64,000 nucleotides of DNA, taken from CAZEKB01 sp964512225. Its GTDB lineage: Bacteria > Myxococcota_A > UBA796 > UBA9615. Every line of letters begins with the position of its first letter. Position 1 is the stretch's first letter. Under the pieces are notes generated by a model. The model saw only the letters and a list, made by a program, of their open reading frames with translations. It was not told where the DNA came from and did no database searches. Shown here in pieces: positions 24,295 through 32,320 of this stretch. Location of the stretch: the NCBI GenBank assembly GCA_964512225.1, contig CAZEKB010000008.1, positions 35,002 to 99,001 on the forward strand, given 5' to 3'. A program made the translations under genes and the position numbers.

Positions 24295-25589
24295 GAGACG
24301 TACCCCAGGTCCTCCTCGTCGGCGGCGGCGGCCGTGGCCTGGGCGACGGCCAGGGCGATGTCGTCGCTCACGCCCTCCCGGAGCACCGGGGTCCGGTCGG
24401 GGTGCCGGGCGTACCAGTCCCGCAGCGACGGCGTCAGGGAGGTGGGCTTCTTGCCGGTCATCACGATCCACCACAGCTCGGGGTCGTTGCTCAGATCGAA
24501 CGATCCGTAGGCGTCGAAGGCCTCGAGCTTGGCGAGCCGGCTGCGGAGCTTCTCCTGGCGGCTGCGGTATTTCGGCGCCTTGGCCAGGAACTTCGCGTCG
24601 AGCACGGAGTCCGGGTGGTGGCGTCCGTAGTGCTTCGGCCGCTGGAACTTCGTCTTCTTGCGCATGTACTTGAGCGTGCGCGCATCGAGCTGCCCCACGA
24701 AGTCGTTCACGCCGCCGTGCATCTCCTGGCAGAAGCGGGCCTTGGCGCGGAGCCCCGCGAGGCGATGCAGCGCTACGAGGACGGGGCGGTCCTCGGCGTC
24801 CGTCCACTCGGAGAGGAGCTCGACGTCCGCCTTCGCGAGGAAGTCGGCGAGGACCCGGATCGACGCCTGCAGGTAGATCTCGGGCAGCTGCGGGATGCGC
24901 GCGACGGACCGGTCGTGCTCCTCCACGAGGTCGTGCACGTCCTGCACCTTCTGCTGCGCGTTCGCGACCTGGCCGCGCCACTCGCGCCGCTTCGCCGCGA
25001 CCGCCTTGTAGGCGGGGAGCACGTCGTCGCCGAAGTCGTCCATCCCCAGGGCCTCGCAGATCGCGTCGCCCTGCTTCCACTGCTTCCAGTAGGTCGGCTC
25101 CCAGAAGAACTTCGCCCAGTTCGGGGTGTCGTAGCCGCTGTCCACGAGCACGAGGAAGCCGTCGAGCTGCTCGAAGCGCCCACACTCGTCCTCCCACGGC
25201 GCGAGGAGCTCGCGGCACTCGTCCACCCGCGCGCTCAGCTCGCCGTGGGGCCCCACGAGCACCGCCCGACGCGTGTACCGCTCGTCCGCTCGGACCCGGG
25301 CGATCGCGTGGGCCAGGATCGTGCCCTCGTGCTCCATCGCCTCGATCGGGTTGCGCTTCGTGAAGCCCCGGAACCCCGTCTTCTTCTCCGCCGCGGCGAT
25401 CGCCTCCGGCGTGAGCTTCGGGCCGATGTAGGCGCTCGCGAGGTCCGTGCGCGCCTTCCCGAGCTCGACGTTCACCGCTTCGCCCACCCGCGCGATCTCG
25501 GCGCGCAGGCCCTCGAAGTCCGCCTGGAGCTTGTGCGCTTCGCGGGCGCACTCCTCGTAGTGCGCGATGACCTCGTAGTTGCCGACCAT
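24291..25589 (-). CDS. Uncharacterised protein, first gene of the radical SAM cluster
   Basis: A 432-residue cytoplasmic protein I do not recognise. The first 70 residues are helical and may form a coiled coil (HKLQADFEGLRAEIARVGEA). The middle holds GFRGFTKRNPIEAMEHEG, a Trp-rich stretch (NWAKFFWEPTYWKQWKQGD) and, later, RRKHY-like basic segments (KYMRKKTKFQRPKHYGRHH). It ends in an acidic tail. The ATG at 25589 has a strong GGAGGGG site, and a TAGACT -10-like hexamer lies about 25 bases upstream (25609-25614), so this is the likely head of the operon running to at least 19407. Its stop overlaps the glycosyltransferase start by four bases. Confidence 0.78.
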   Translation of the reverse strand: MVGNYEVIAHYEECAREAHKLQADFEGLRAEIARVGEAVNVELGKARTDLASAYIGPKLTPEAIAAAEKKTGFRGFTKRNPIEAMEHEGTILAHAIARVRADERYTRRAVLVGPHGELSARVDECRELLAPWEDECGRFEQLDGFLVLVDSGYDTPNWAKFFWEPTYWKQWKQGDAICEALGMDDFGDDVLPAYKAVAAKRREWRGQVANAQQKVQDVHDLVEEHDRSVARIPQLPEIYLQASIRVLADFLAKADVELLSEWTDAEDRPVLVALHRLAGLRAKARFCQEMHGGVNDFVGQLDARTLKYMRKKTKFQRPKHYGRHHPDSVLDAKFLAKAPKYRSRQEKLRSRLAKLEAFDAYGSFDLSNDPELWWIVMTGKKPTSLTPSLRDWYARHPDRTPVLREGVSDDIALAVAQATAAAADEEDLGYVS

Positions 25590-25631
25590 CTGCTCCCCTC
25601 CGAGTGGGGGCAGTCTACGCCTCCGGGGCGG

Positions 25632-28007
25632 CTACGGATCCCAGTCCGCGTCGATCATCCCGGCGGCCACCGTCCCCGTGTTCGGACCCCACGCGAAGTA
25701 GTCCGGCAGCCCGCCTCGGGAGGACCAGATCGGGATGCGGAAGAGCAGGGAGCCGTCCCCCTCGGAGGCGGTCATCACCGCGTCCAGGCGGCGACCGTCG
25801 GCCCGGGGGAAGACCGCGTACAGGATGGCTTCGTCGTACTCGTCGCCTTCGACCTCCACGGGGCCGTCCCAGGACCAGCCGTAGGGCATGCCGGTGTCGT
25901 CGGCGTCCACGCCCACGTAGATGAGGTTGTGGGACTCCCGCAGCGAGTCGGTGACGCGCGAGGCGGGGATGCCGCAGGCCGTGCCGTGGCCGATCAGCTG
26001 GGCGTAGGACGTGTGGAACGCGGCGGCGTCCGCCCACACCGGGGCGTCCTCGGCGTAGACGTAGCAGTAGGGCTTGCGGAAGGCCTGGTTGAAGGGCCCG
26101 TAGACCTCGGCGCGCTTGCCGTCCTCGGGCCCGATCCACAGGGTCCCGCCCTCGGCCAGGGTGTAGTCCGCGTCGTCGTTGTGGACGAGCGCGGTGATCC
26201 CCTTGGCGCGCAGGGCGTCGACGTCCACCTCGAAGGACCGCACGTTCGTCGTCGTCAGGTACACCGTGTCCTCGCCCTCCCCGCGGACCGACTCGATGAT
26301 CACGTCGCCGTTCATGCTCTGCGCGGACTGGATCGTCACGTACGAGTGCGTCGGCGAGTACCCGGGGCTGGGGCTGATGAACCGGAAGTCGAGCTCCGTC
26401 GGGTCGAGGGTGTGCTCCTGCATCCACTCGACCATCGCGGGCAGGTCCACGCAGGCCGTGCCCGGCGCGTCGTCGCCGTCCCACCAGTGGCCCGCGCCCG
26501 GCTCCCAGTGGAAGCGGGCGTCGTCGGTGACCTGCGATACGAGGTCGTACATCGTCTGCCCCTCGGAGAAGGGGACGTTGGTGTCGGCGTCGCCGTGCAC
26601 CACGAAGACGCCCCGCCGGGCGAGGTTGTCCAGGTAGTTGATCGTATCGCTGTGGGCCCGGGCCCGGGCGAACGAGCCCATGGGTCGGGTCGCGCCGCCG
26701 TAGGTGTAGAAGGACTGCCACCCCGCGGACGGGTTGAGCGTCGCGAACCGGCCCGGGGTGGTGACGCCGACGTGCCAGGTCCCGTGGCCGCCCATGGAGT
26801 GGCCGCCCAGGTAGACGAGCGTGGGGTCGATGTTGAAGACCTCCATCGCGTGATCGAGGGACGCGAGCGCGTTGAATCGGCCCCACTCCTCCCAGTCGAA
26901 GCCGAAGGGGTGGCGGTTCGTGGGGGCCACGACGTAGGCCCAGTCCTTCGAGGACACGTCGGCGGCCTGCCCCCGGCCCTGGACGCCCGCGCCGTGCAGC
27001 GTGAGGAACAGCGCGTAGTCGCGGCCCGGATCGAAGTCGAGGGGGTCGCGCACGCCGTAGCGCTGCACCGAGCCGTCGACGGGGGAGCGGAAGGTCCGCC
27101 AGTACGCCTGCCCCTCGGCCCGGGTGGGCAGCTCGACGGTGCGCTCGTAGGACCACTCGAGGCCCGGGGCCGATACGTGGAGCGTGAGCGGGACGGTCTC
27201 CCACTCCTCCGACGGCGTCTCCGGCGGCGGCGTGGGCGCGTCCTGCTTCGGGATCAGCTCGAACGCGATCTGGGTGTCGGTGTCCGGCCCGATCGACGCG
27301 TGCACGACCTCCGTGGCCTCCCACCACTCGCTCTCGACGACCTTCGCGTACAGCGGTGTCAGGTGCATGCCGGACAGGTTGAGGAGGGGCACGCCGTACC
27401 ACTGCTCCGTGGCGCGGCCCTGGACGAGGTCCGGGGGCTGGGCGTCGGCGAAGTTGAAGTGGACCTCGTCGGTCGTCTGCCAGAGCTGCGCGCGGAAGTC
27501 CCGGCGGCCGATCGCGCGAAAGGCGAGGACGTCGTCGTCGCTCCGCACGAGCAGGGGGACGCGCGTGCGCCCGTCGCCGTACACGTACCCCGGCTGGTGC
27601 TTCGGCCCCGCGAACACGCCGCTGCTCCGCTGCGTCATCGCGAAGTACCGCTCGCCCGCCCGCGTCTGAATCGGAGGCACCGCGTACCAGGTGGGGGCGG
27701 TGATGTCGCCGAACCAGCCGCTGTCGTCCGGGTTGCGCTCGAGCCAGCGGGTGCCCAGGTCGTCCAGCCCGACGTCGGGGTACTCGAAGACGCCCGCGAG
27801 GAGGTCCCGGCGCACGACGTCGTCGTCGACGTCGTCGAGGTAGCCGATCAGCCAGTCCGCGTCCTGCGCGACGCGCACGGGCTCCACCTCGTCCGCCACC
27901 GGGGGCTCCACCCACGGCACGGGGGTGGGCGTCTCCTCCGAGGGGGGCTCCTCGACGCAGGCGGCGAGGACGAGGACGGGCACGAGGGTGAGGATCGAGC
28001 GGCGCAT
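25632..28007 (-). CDS. Exported alpha/beta-hydrolase (dienelactone/prolyl-oligopeptidase type), lipoprotein
   Basis: A 791-residue lipoprotein (PVLVLAACVEEPP, Cys near 16). A catalytic alpha/beta-hydrolase domain lies in the middle: the oxyanion strand YALFLTLHGAGVQG, the nucleophile elbow GGHSMGGHG near residue 402, the acid in VHGDADTNVPFSEG near 470, and the His in GAGHWWDGD near 505. The first 300 residues are beta-rich and the last 250 form another beta domain, an arrangement seen in large secreted esterases and peptidases. The substrate could be an ester of a plant or microbial polysaccharide or a peptide. ATG at 28007 has TATCAT six bases upstream and no Shine-Dalgarno. It ends in an Asp-rich tail without sorting signal. 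Confidence 0.85.
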   Translation of the reverse strand: MRRSILTLVPVLVLAACVEEPPSEETPTPVPWVEPPVADEVEPVRVAQDADWLIGYLDDVDDDVVRRDLLAGVFEYPDVGLDDLGTRWLERNPDDSGWFGDITAPTWYAVPPIQTRAGERYFAMTQRSSGVFAGPKHQPGYVYGDGRTRVPLLVRSDDDVLAFRAIGRRDFRAQLWQTTDEVHFNFADAQPPDLVQGRATEQWYGVPLLNLSGMHLTPLYAKVVESEWWEATEVVHASIGPDTDTQIAFELIPKQDAPTPPPETPSEEWETVPLTLHVSAPGLEWSYERTVELPTRAEGQAYWRTFRSPVDGSVQRYGVRDPLDFDPGRDYALFLTLHGAGVQGRGQAADVSSKDWAYVVAPTNRHPFGFDWEEWGRFNALASLDHAMEVFNIDPTLVYLGGHSMGGHGTWHVGVTTPGRFATLNPSAGWQSFYTYGGATRPMGSFARARAHSDTINYLDNLARRGVFVVHGDADTNVPFSEGQTMYDLVSQVTDDARFHWEPGAGHWWDGDDAPGTACVDLPAMVEWMQEHTLDPTELDFRFISPSPGYSPTHSYVTIQSAQSMNGDVIIESVRGEGEDTVYLTTTNVRSFEVDVDALRAKGITALVHNDDADYTLAEGGTLWIGPEDGKRAEVYGPFNQAFRKPYCYVYAEDAPVWADAAAFHTSYAQLIGHGTACGIPASRVTDSLRESHNLIYVGVDADDTGMPYGWSWDGPVEVEGDEYDEAILYAVFPRADGRRLDAVMTASEGDGSLLFRIPIWSSRGGLPDYFAWGPNTGTVAAGMIDADWDP

Positions 28008-28013
28008 GCGCGG

Positions 28014-28019
28014 ATGATA
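28014..28019 (-). promoter_or_regulatory. -10-like hexamer of leaderless type (TATCAT)
   Basis: TATCAT, five of six matches to the -10 consensus, ends six bases before the hydrolase ATG on the minus strand. This is among the best hexamers in the leaderless series. Confidence 0.55.
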
Positions 28020-28144
28020 GACGCGCCCCCCGCCTCCGGAATGTCACGATTCTGTCGGGGGCCGCGCGGCCCGGCGGGGCTCGGCGAGGGGTCGCGTACA
28101 TGGGCGCGAAGCTGGGATGCCTGTGGCACACCCACAAGAGGACT

Positions 28145-29497
28145 TCAGGACTCCTCGCGAAGCAGAGCGCCTCCGCCGGGGCGCCCCACCGGCTCTCCGT
28201 CCGCGGCGACCACCCGGCCCGCCCGCCAGGTGCGGAGGACCCGGCCGTCGGTCGCGCGACCCACGTAGGGAGAGACCGGGTGTCGGTGGTGCAGGTCCGC
28301 GGCGGCGAGGGTGGTGGTGCCGTCCGGGTCCCAGGCGACGAGGTCCGCGCGCGCTCCGCGGCGGATCACGCCGCGGTCGCGGAGCCCCAGGAACGCCGCC
28401 GGGGCCGTCGCCATCCAGCGCACGACGTCGGCGACCCCGAAGCCTCGGCGGCGCGCCTCGGTCCAGACGTTGCCGAGGCCCAGCTGGAGCGAGGCGATGC
28501 CGCCCCACGCGTCGAGGAAGTCGCCGCGCTCGGGGAGCTTGAGGCCGGGCGTGCACGGCGAGTGGTCCGAGACGACGAAGTCGATCGTCCCCGCGCGCAG
28601 GCCCGCCCAGAGGGCCTCGCGGTTGGCGGCCTCGCGGATGGGCGGGGCGCACTTGAACTCGGTCGCGCCGTCGGGGACCTCCTCGGCCGTGAGGCAGAGG
28701 TAGTGGGGGCACGTCTCCACCGTGAGGGGGAGCCCGTCGGCCTTCGCCCGCCGGATCAGCGGGAGCGCGGACGCCGACGACAGGTGCACGACGTGGACCC
28801 GGCAGCCGGTCTCGCGGATCAGCTCGATCATCATCGCGATGGCGGCGTCTTCCCAGGCGCTCGGGCGCGAGTGGAGGTAGGTGCGGTAGGCGCGGCGGAC
28901 GGCGGAGGGGTCGGACGCGTCCGCGAGATCGGCCTGCAGCGCCGCGGTCCAGGCGGGATCCTCGAGCTCGGCGTGCACGAGGAGGGGCACCGCGGTGTCC
29001 CGCAGGAGGCGCATCGCCTCGCGCAGCGTGGCGCGGTCGGAGTCGGGGAAGTCGTCGATGCCCGAGTGGCACAGGAACGCCTTGAAGCCGGCGGCGCCCG
29101 CGTCGACCATGCGCAGGAGCTCGGACGCGTTCCCGGGGACGACGCCGCCCCAGAAGGCGCAGTCGACGTGCAGCAGGCCCGTGGAGGCCTCTCGCTTCGT
29201 GGCGAGGGCGGCCTCCGACGTGGTCACGGGGATGCAGTTGAGGGGCATGTCCACGAGCGTCGTGATGCCGCCGACGGCGGCCGCTCGGGTGGCCGTGACG
29301 AAGCCCTCCCACTCCGTGCGTCCGGGCTCGTTGATGTGGACGTGGGGGTCCACGAGGCCCGGCAGCAGGGCGACGGACCCGAGGTCCTCGGCGCCGTCGT
29401 CGTCGTCGTGCACCCCGACGATCCGCCCGTCCCGCACCTCCACGACGCCCGGTCGGACGCCCTCCGCCGTGACCACTCGCTCCGACCGCAGCTTCAT
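28145..29497 (-). CDS. allB: Allantoinase
   Basis: A 450-residue cyclic amidohydrolase that opens allantoin to allantoate. The sequence follows the dihydroorotase/allantoinase family: LLPGLVDPHVHINEPGRTEW (metal-binding His-x-His), a Lys in GAAGFKAFLCHSG (carbamylated bridging Lys), VHAELED and VHVVHLSSA (His ligands), TCPHYL, and SDHSPCTPGLK (catalytic Asp). Allantoinase rather than dihydroorotase is favoured by length, by FKCAPPIRE, and by the divergent allantoicase gene 84 bases away. I start it at the ATG at 29497, which gives the standard family length and has TATCGT six bases upstream. It catalyses the first hydrolytic step after (S)-allantoin is formed from urate. Confidence 0.92.
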   Translation of the reverse strand: MKLRSERVVTAEGVRPGVVEVRDGRIVGVHDDDDGAEDLGSVALLPGLVDPHVHINEPGRTEWEGFVTATRAAAVGGITTLVDMPLNCIPVTTSEAALATKREASTGLLHVDCAFWGGVVPGNASELLRMVDAGAAGFKAFLCHSGIDDFPDSDRATLREAMRLLRDTAVPLLVHAELEDPAWTAALQADLADASDPSAVRRAYRTYLHSRPSAWEDAAIAMMIELIRETGCRVHVVHLSSASALPLIRRAKADGLPLTVETCPHYLCLTAEEVPDGATEFKCAPPIREAANREALWAGLRAGTIDFVVSDHSPCTPGLKLPERGDFLDAWGGIASLQLGLGNVWTEARRRGFGVADVVRWMATAPAAFLGLRDRGVIRRGARADLVAWDPDGTTTLAAADLHHRHPVSPYVGRATDGRVLRTWRAGRVVAADGEPVGRPGGGALLREES

Positions 29498-29503
29498 GAA
29501 CAG

Positions 29504-29509
29504 ACGATA
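29504..29509 (-). promoter_or_regulatory. -10-like hexamer of leaderless type (TATCGT)
   Basis: TATCGT ends six bases before the allantoinase ATG, in the 84-base divergent region shared with the allantoicase gene. No clear operator was seen there. The other side uses a normal GGAGG ribosome site. Confidence 0.5.
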
Positions 29510-29581
29510 GAACGACACCGTCCCCGGGGACATGGGAGCCGGCTTCGGCATGATGGTGCGGGCTTCGCGCCCGGAGGAAAC

Positions 29582-31093
29582 ATGGCTCGGACCCCCGATC
29601 CCCGCGACGTCTCGGCATTCGCAGGCACCGTCGACCTCGCCTCGTCGACCCTCGGGGGCGAGGCGCTGCTGTCCAGCGACCGCTTCTTCGCCGGGCACGA
29701 CAACCTCGTGCGGCCCGCCCGGGCGGTGTTCGATCCGACCGCGTACACCGATCGCGGCAAGCTCATGGACGGCTGGGAGCCCCGCCGGAGGCGGACGCCG
29801 GGCCACGACTGGTGCATCGTCCGCCTCGGCGTGCCCGGCCGCATCGTCGGCGTCGACGTCGACACCGACCACTTCCTCGGCAATCACCCCCCGTTCGCGT
29901 CGGTCTTCGCCGTTCACGCCCCGGGCGCGACCGCCGAGCACCTCCGGGACCACGCGACGTGGACCGAGGTCGTGCCCCAGTTCGCGCTCCAGCGGGGCGC
30001 CCGCAACCTCGCCGCCTCGCGGTCCGGCGACGTCTTCACCCACGTGCGGCTCGACATCCACCCCGCCGGCGGCGTCGCCCGGCTCCGGGTCTACGGCGAG
30101 CCCGTCCCGCCCGACGACGGCGACCTCGTGGACCTCGCCGCCCTGGCGGGGGGAGGCCGCGCGGTGGCCGCGTCCGACATGTTCTTTTCGCCCCTCGAGA
30201 ACCTGCTGATGCCCGGTCGGCCCGTCGACATGGGCGGCGGCTGGGAGACGCGACGGTCGCGGCCCCCGGGCGAGGACTGGGCGATCGTCGGCTTGCGTCC
30301 GGGCGTCGTGCAGCGCGTCGAGGTCGACACCGCGCACTTCAAGGGGAACTACCCGAGCTCCTGCGCCGTCGACGCTCTGTACTGGCCCGGGGCGGCGCCG
30401 CACGACCTCACGCGCACCGACGCCTGGACCGCCGTGGGGGGGCGCCCGCTCACCGCCGACGCGGTGCACGTCGTCGACGTCGCCTCGCCCGGGCCCTGGA
30501 CCCACCTCCGCCTGCGCATCCAGCCGGACGGGGGCGTCGCTCGCCTCCGCGTCTTCGGTCGCCCCACGGACGCGGCCCCCGGGCACCCGGTCGCCGACCA
30601 CCTCAACGCCCTGAGCGAGGCCGACGCGGTGGCCGCGCTGCGGCGGTGCTGCGGGTCCCGACGCTGGGCCGAGGCGGTGGCCGCGGCCCGGCCCTACGGC
30701 TCCTGGGAGCATCTCGTGGGTCACGCGGAGCACGTCTGGTGGCACCTGGGCGACGGCGACTGGCTCGCTGCGTTCGACCACCACCCGCGCATCGGCGCGG
30801 ACGTGGACGCGCTGCGCGAGAAGTTCGCCACCGCGGCTCTGTCGGCGAACGAGCAGTCCGGCGTGGCGGCCGCGGACGAGGGCGTCCTCGCCGATCTCGC
30901 GGCCGCGAACCGCGACTACGAGGCGCGGTACGGCTTCCTGTTCATCGTCTGCGCCACCGGCAAGACGGCCCCGGAGATGCTCGCGATCCTGCGGTCGCGG
31001 ATGGGCAACGAGCCCGACGCCGAGCTGCGCATCGCCGCGGGCGAGCAGGCAAAGATCACCCGCATCCGCCTCGCCGGTCTGGAGTCGTCATGA
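29582..31093 (+). CDS. Allantoicase fused to OHCU decarboxylase
   Basis: A 503-residue bifunctional protein. Residues about 10-335 are allantoicase, with its two related beta-sandwich repeats (LLSSDRFFAGHDNLVRP with GWEPRRRRTPGHDWCIVRLG; then AASDMFFSPLENLLMP with GWETRRSRPPGEDWAIVGL). It splits allantoate into ureidoglycolate and urea. Residues about 345-500 are 2-oxo-4-hydroxy-4-carboxy-5-ureidoimidazoline decarboxylase: HHPRIGAD near residue 401, SANEQSGV, and YEARYGFLFIVCATGK are its signature motifs with the catalytic His and Glu. The two activities are two steps apart in urate breakdown. ATG with GGAGGAA upstream; the stop overlaps the HIU hydrolase start (ATGA). Confidence 0.92.
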   Translation: MARTPDPRDVSAFAGTVDLASSTLGGEALLSSDRFFAGHDNLVRPARAVFDPTAYTDRGKLMDGWEPRRRRTPGHDWCIVRLGVPGRIVGVDVDTDHFLGNHPPFASVFAVHAPGATAEHLRDHATWTEVVPQFALQRGARNLAASRSGDVFTHVRLDIHPAGGVARLRVYGEPVPPDDGDLVDLAALAGGGRAVAASDMFFSPLENLLMPGRPVDMGGGWETRRSRPPGEDWAIVGLRPGVVQRVEVDTAHFKGNYPSSCAVDALYWPGAAPHDLTRTDAWTAVGGRPLTADAVHVVDVASPGPWTHLRLRIQPDGGVARLRVFGRPTDAAPGHPVADHLNALSEADAVAALRRCCGSRRWAEAVAAARPYGSWEHLVGHAEHVWWHLGDGDWLAAFDHHPRIGADVDALREKFATAALSANEQSGVAAADEGVLADLAAANRDYEARYGFLFIVCATGKTAPEMLAILRSRMGNEPDAELRIAAGEQAKITRIRLAGLESS

Positions 31094-31431
31094 AGAGCCC
31101 CGTCACCACGCACATCCTCGATACGTCGACCGGTCGGCCCGCCGCGGGCGTGCCGGTCGTCCTGGAGCAGCTCTCGGGAGGCGTCTGGCACGGCCGGGGG
31201 CAGGGGACCACGAACGACGACGGGCGCGTCGCCGACCTCATCACGCCCGACCAGTTCGCGACGGGCCACTGGCGCATCCGCTTCGCCACCGGCGTCTACT
31301 TCGCGCAGACCGGCACGGCGGGCTTCTACCCGTACGTCGAGATCGTCTTCGAGGTGCGCGCCGTGCACGAGCACCACCACGTGCCGCTGCTCCTCAACCC
31401 GTTCGGATACTCCACGTACCGCGGGTCGTAG
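31090..31431 (+). CDS. uraH: 5-hydroxyisourate hydrolase
   Basis: A 113-residue transthyretin-related enzyme that hydrolyses 5-hydroxyisourate to OHCU, the substrate of the decarboxylase domain encoded just upstream. The three family signatures are present: TTHILDTSTGRPAAGVPV at the start with the catalytic His, the central Arg region, and the C-terminal HHVPLLLNPFGYSTYRGS ending in the diagnostic YRGS. No signal peptide. Translationally coupled to the allantoicase fusion through an ATGA overlap. A urate oxidase gene is not in the window, so the first step must be encoded elsewhere. Confidence 0.96.
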   Translation: MKSPVTTHILDTSTGRPAAGVPVVLEQLSGGVWHGRGQGTTNDDGRVADLITPDQFATGHWRIRFATGVYFAQTGTAGFYPYVEIVFEVRAVHEHHHVPLLLNPFGYSTYRGS

Positions 31432-31440
31432 CCGTTCGGC

Positions 31441-31800
31441 TCAGTGCAGGTCGGCCCCGTCGAGGGCCTCGAGCAGGGCGGTCAGCTCGGGCGTCGCCAG
31501 CTCGGGATCGGCGGCCATCCCGGCGTCGATGAGCGCGGCCGCCTTGGGCCGGCCCTTCTCGGTGCTCGCGAGCCCCACGCCCAGGGCGACGGCCCGCTGC
31601 GCGTCGACCCGACCTTCGCCCCGGACCATCACCAGGAGGGCGCCCGGGGACATGGTCGACAGCATCTCGGGATCGGCCCCGAACAGCTGCTCGCAGTCGA
31701 AGGACTGCTCCTCGATCTTGTGCGTCTGGTCGACCAGCGTCTCGGCGATCCCCACGGCGAGGGCGTTGATCTGCCGCATGAGCCAGTCGTCGTTCCACAT
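31441..31800 (-). CDS. Small cytoplasmic protein of unknown function
   Basis: A 119-residue helical protein. MWNDDWLMRQINALAVGIAE at the N-terminus resembles small Bacillota/Myxococcota proteins of the DUF6483 kind ('.D.L.RQI..L...L'), a weak resemblance. I start it at the ATG at 31800 for that reason. A GTG at 31842 overlapping the upstream stop (GTGA) is an alternative that would add 14 residues. The 3' end is convergent with the HIU hydrolase gene (9 bases apart). Confidence 0.6.
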   Translation of the reverse strand: MWNDDWLMRQINALAVGIAETLVDQTHKIEEQSFDCEQLFGADPEMLSTMSPGALLVMVRGEGRVDAQRAVALGVGLASTEKGRPKAAALIDAGMAADPELATPELTALLEALDGADLH

Positions 31801-31838
31801 GTGCTCGACCCTAAGGGCAGCGGCCCCGGGCGCAAGCA

Positions 31839-32192
31839 TCACTTCTCGGCGTCGGCCTTCTTCTTCGCGTCGGCCCTCTTCTTCGCGCCTGCCCTCGAGG
31901 GGACGGGGCGGTCGACCGTGACGCCGTCCACGCGCTCGGGGACGGTCAGCTCGAGGGCGTCGTCGACGATCTCCGGGCGGCCGATCAGGTACTCGATGGT
32001 CGGGGTGTGGACCGGGCAGCTGAGCACTTCGGCGTCGGTCTCGTCGAACGTGACGACCGTGCGCTTCTTGCCTTCTTTCGTGACCACGACCTTCTTCGCC
32101 GGCTCCTCGGCCTCGGTCGGTTCATCGTCGGCGAGGGCGGAGCCGCCGAACAGCAGGGACGCGGCGAGCAGGGCGAGTGAGAGGCGGGTCAT
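31839..32192 (-). CDS. Small exported protein with Lys-rich tail
   Basis: A 117-residue protein starting at the ATG at 32192 (GGAG five bases upstream) with a signal peptide (LALLAASLLFGGSALA). The mature part holds KKVVVTKEGKKRTVVTFDE and LSCPVHTPTIEYLIGRPEIV, and ends in an alternating Ala-Lys-Asp tail (KKRADAKKKADAEK) that could bind the cell wall or nucleic acid. I do not recognise the family. Its stop is very close to the start of the next small gene, so both are probably co-transcribed. Confidence 0.7.
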   Translation of the reverse strand: MTRLSLALLAASLLFGGSALADDEPTEAEEPAKKVVVTKEGKKRTVVTFDETDAEVLSCPVHTPTIEYLIGRPEIVDDALELTVPERVDGVTVDRPVPSRAGAKKRADAKKKADAEK

Positions 32193-32320
32193 GCGGACTC
32201 CAAGACGGGGGCGCTCCCGGAGTACACGGAACATAGGGCGGACGGCGCGCGCCGGCCTGACAAGTTCTTGACATTCGGGGCCGATCGGCGGAAAGCTGCG
32301 CGCGGTTCGGAGTCCATTTC

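Noticed and set aside
28059..28072. Perfect GC palindrome GGGCCGCGCGGCCC as a terminator
   Set aside because: No T-run follows on either strand, and such palindromes are common in DNA this GC-rich.
28100..29581. Long upstream extension of the allantoicase frame
   Set aside because: It is antisense to the allantoinase gene. The ATG at 29582 has GGAGGAA and gives the correct N-terminus.
32268..32273. Perfect -35 box TTGACA upstream of the VWA lipoprotein gene
   Set aside because: No acceptable -10 hexamer at 16-18 bases; kept only as a remark in the gene entry.
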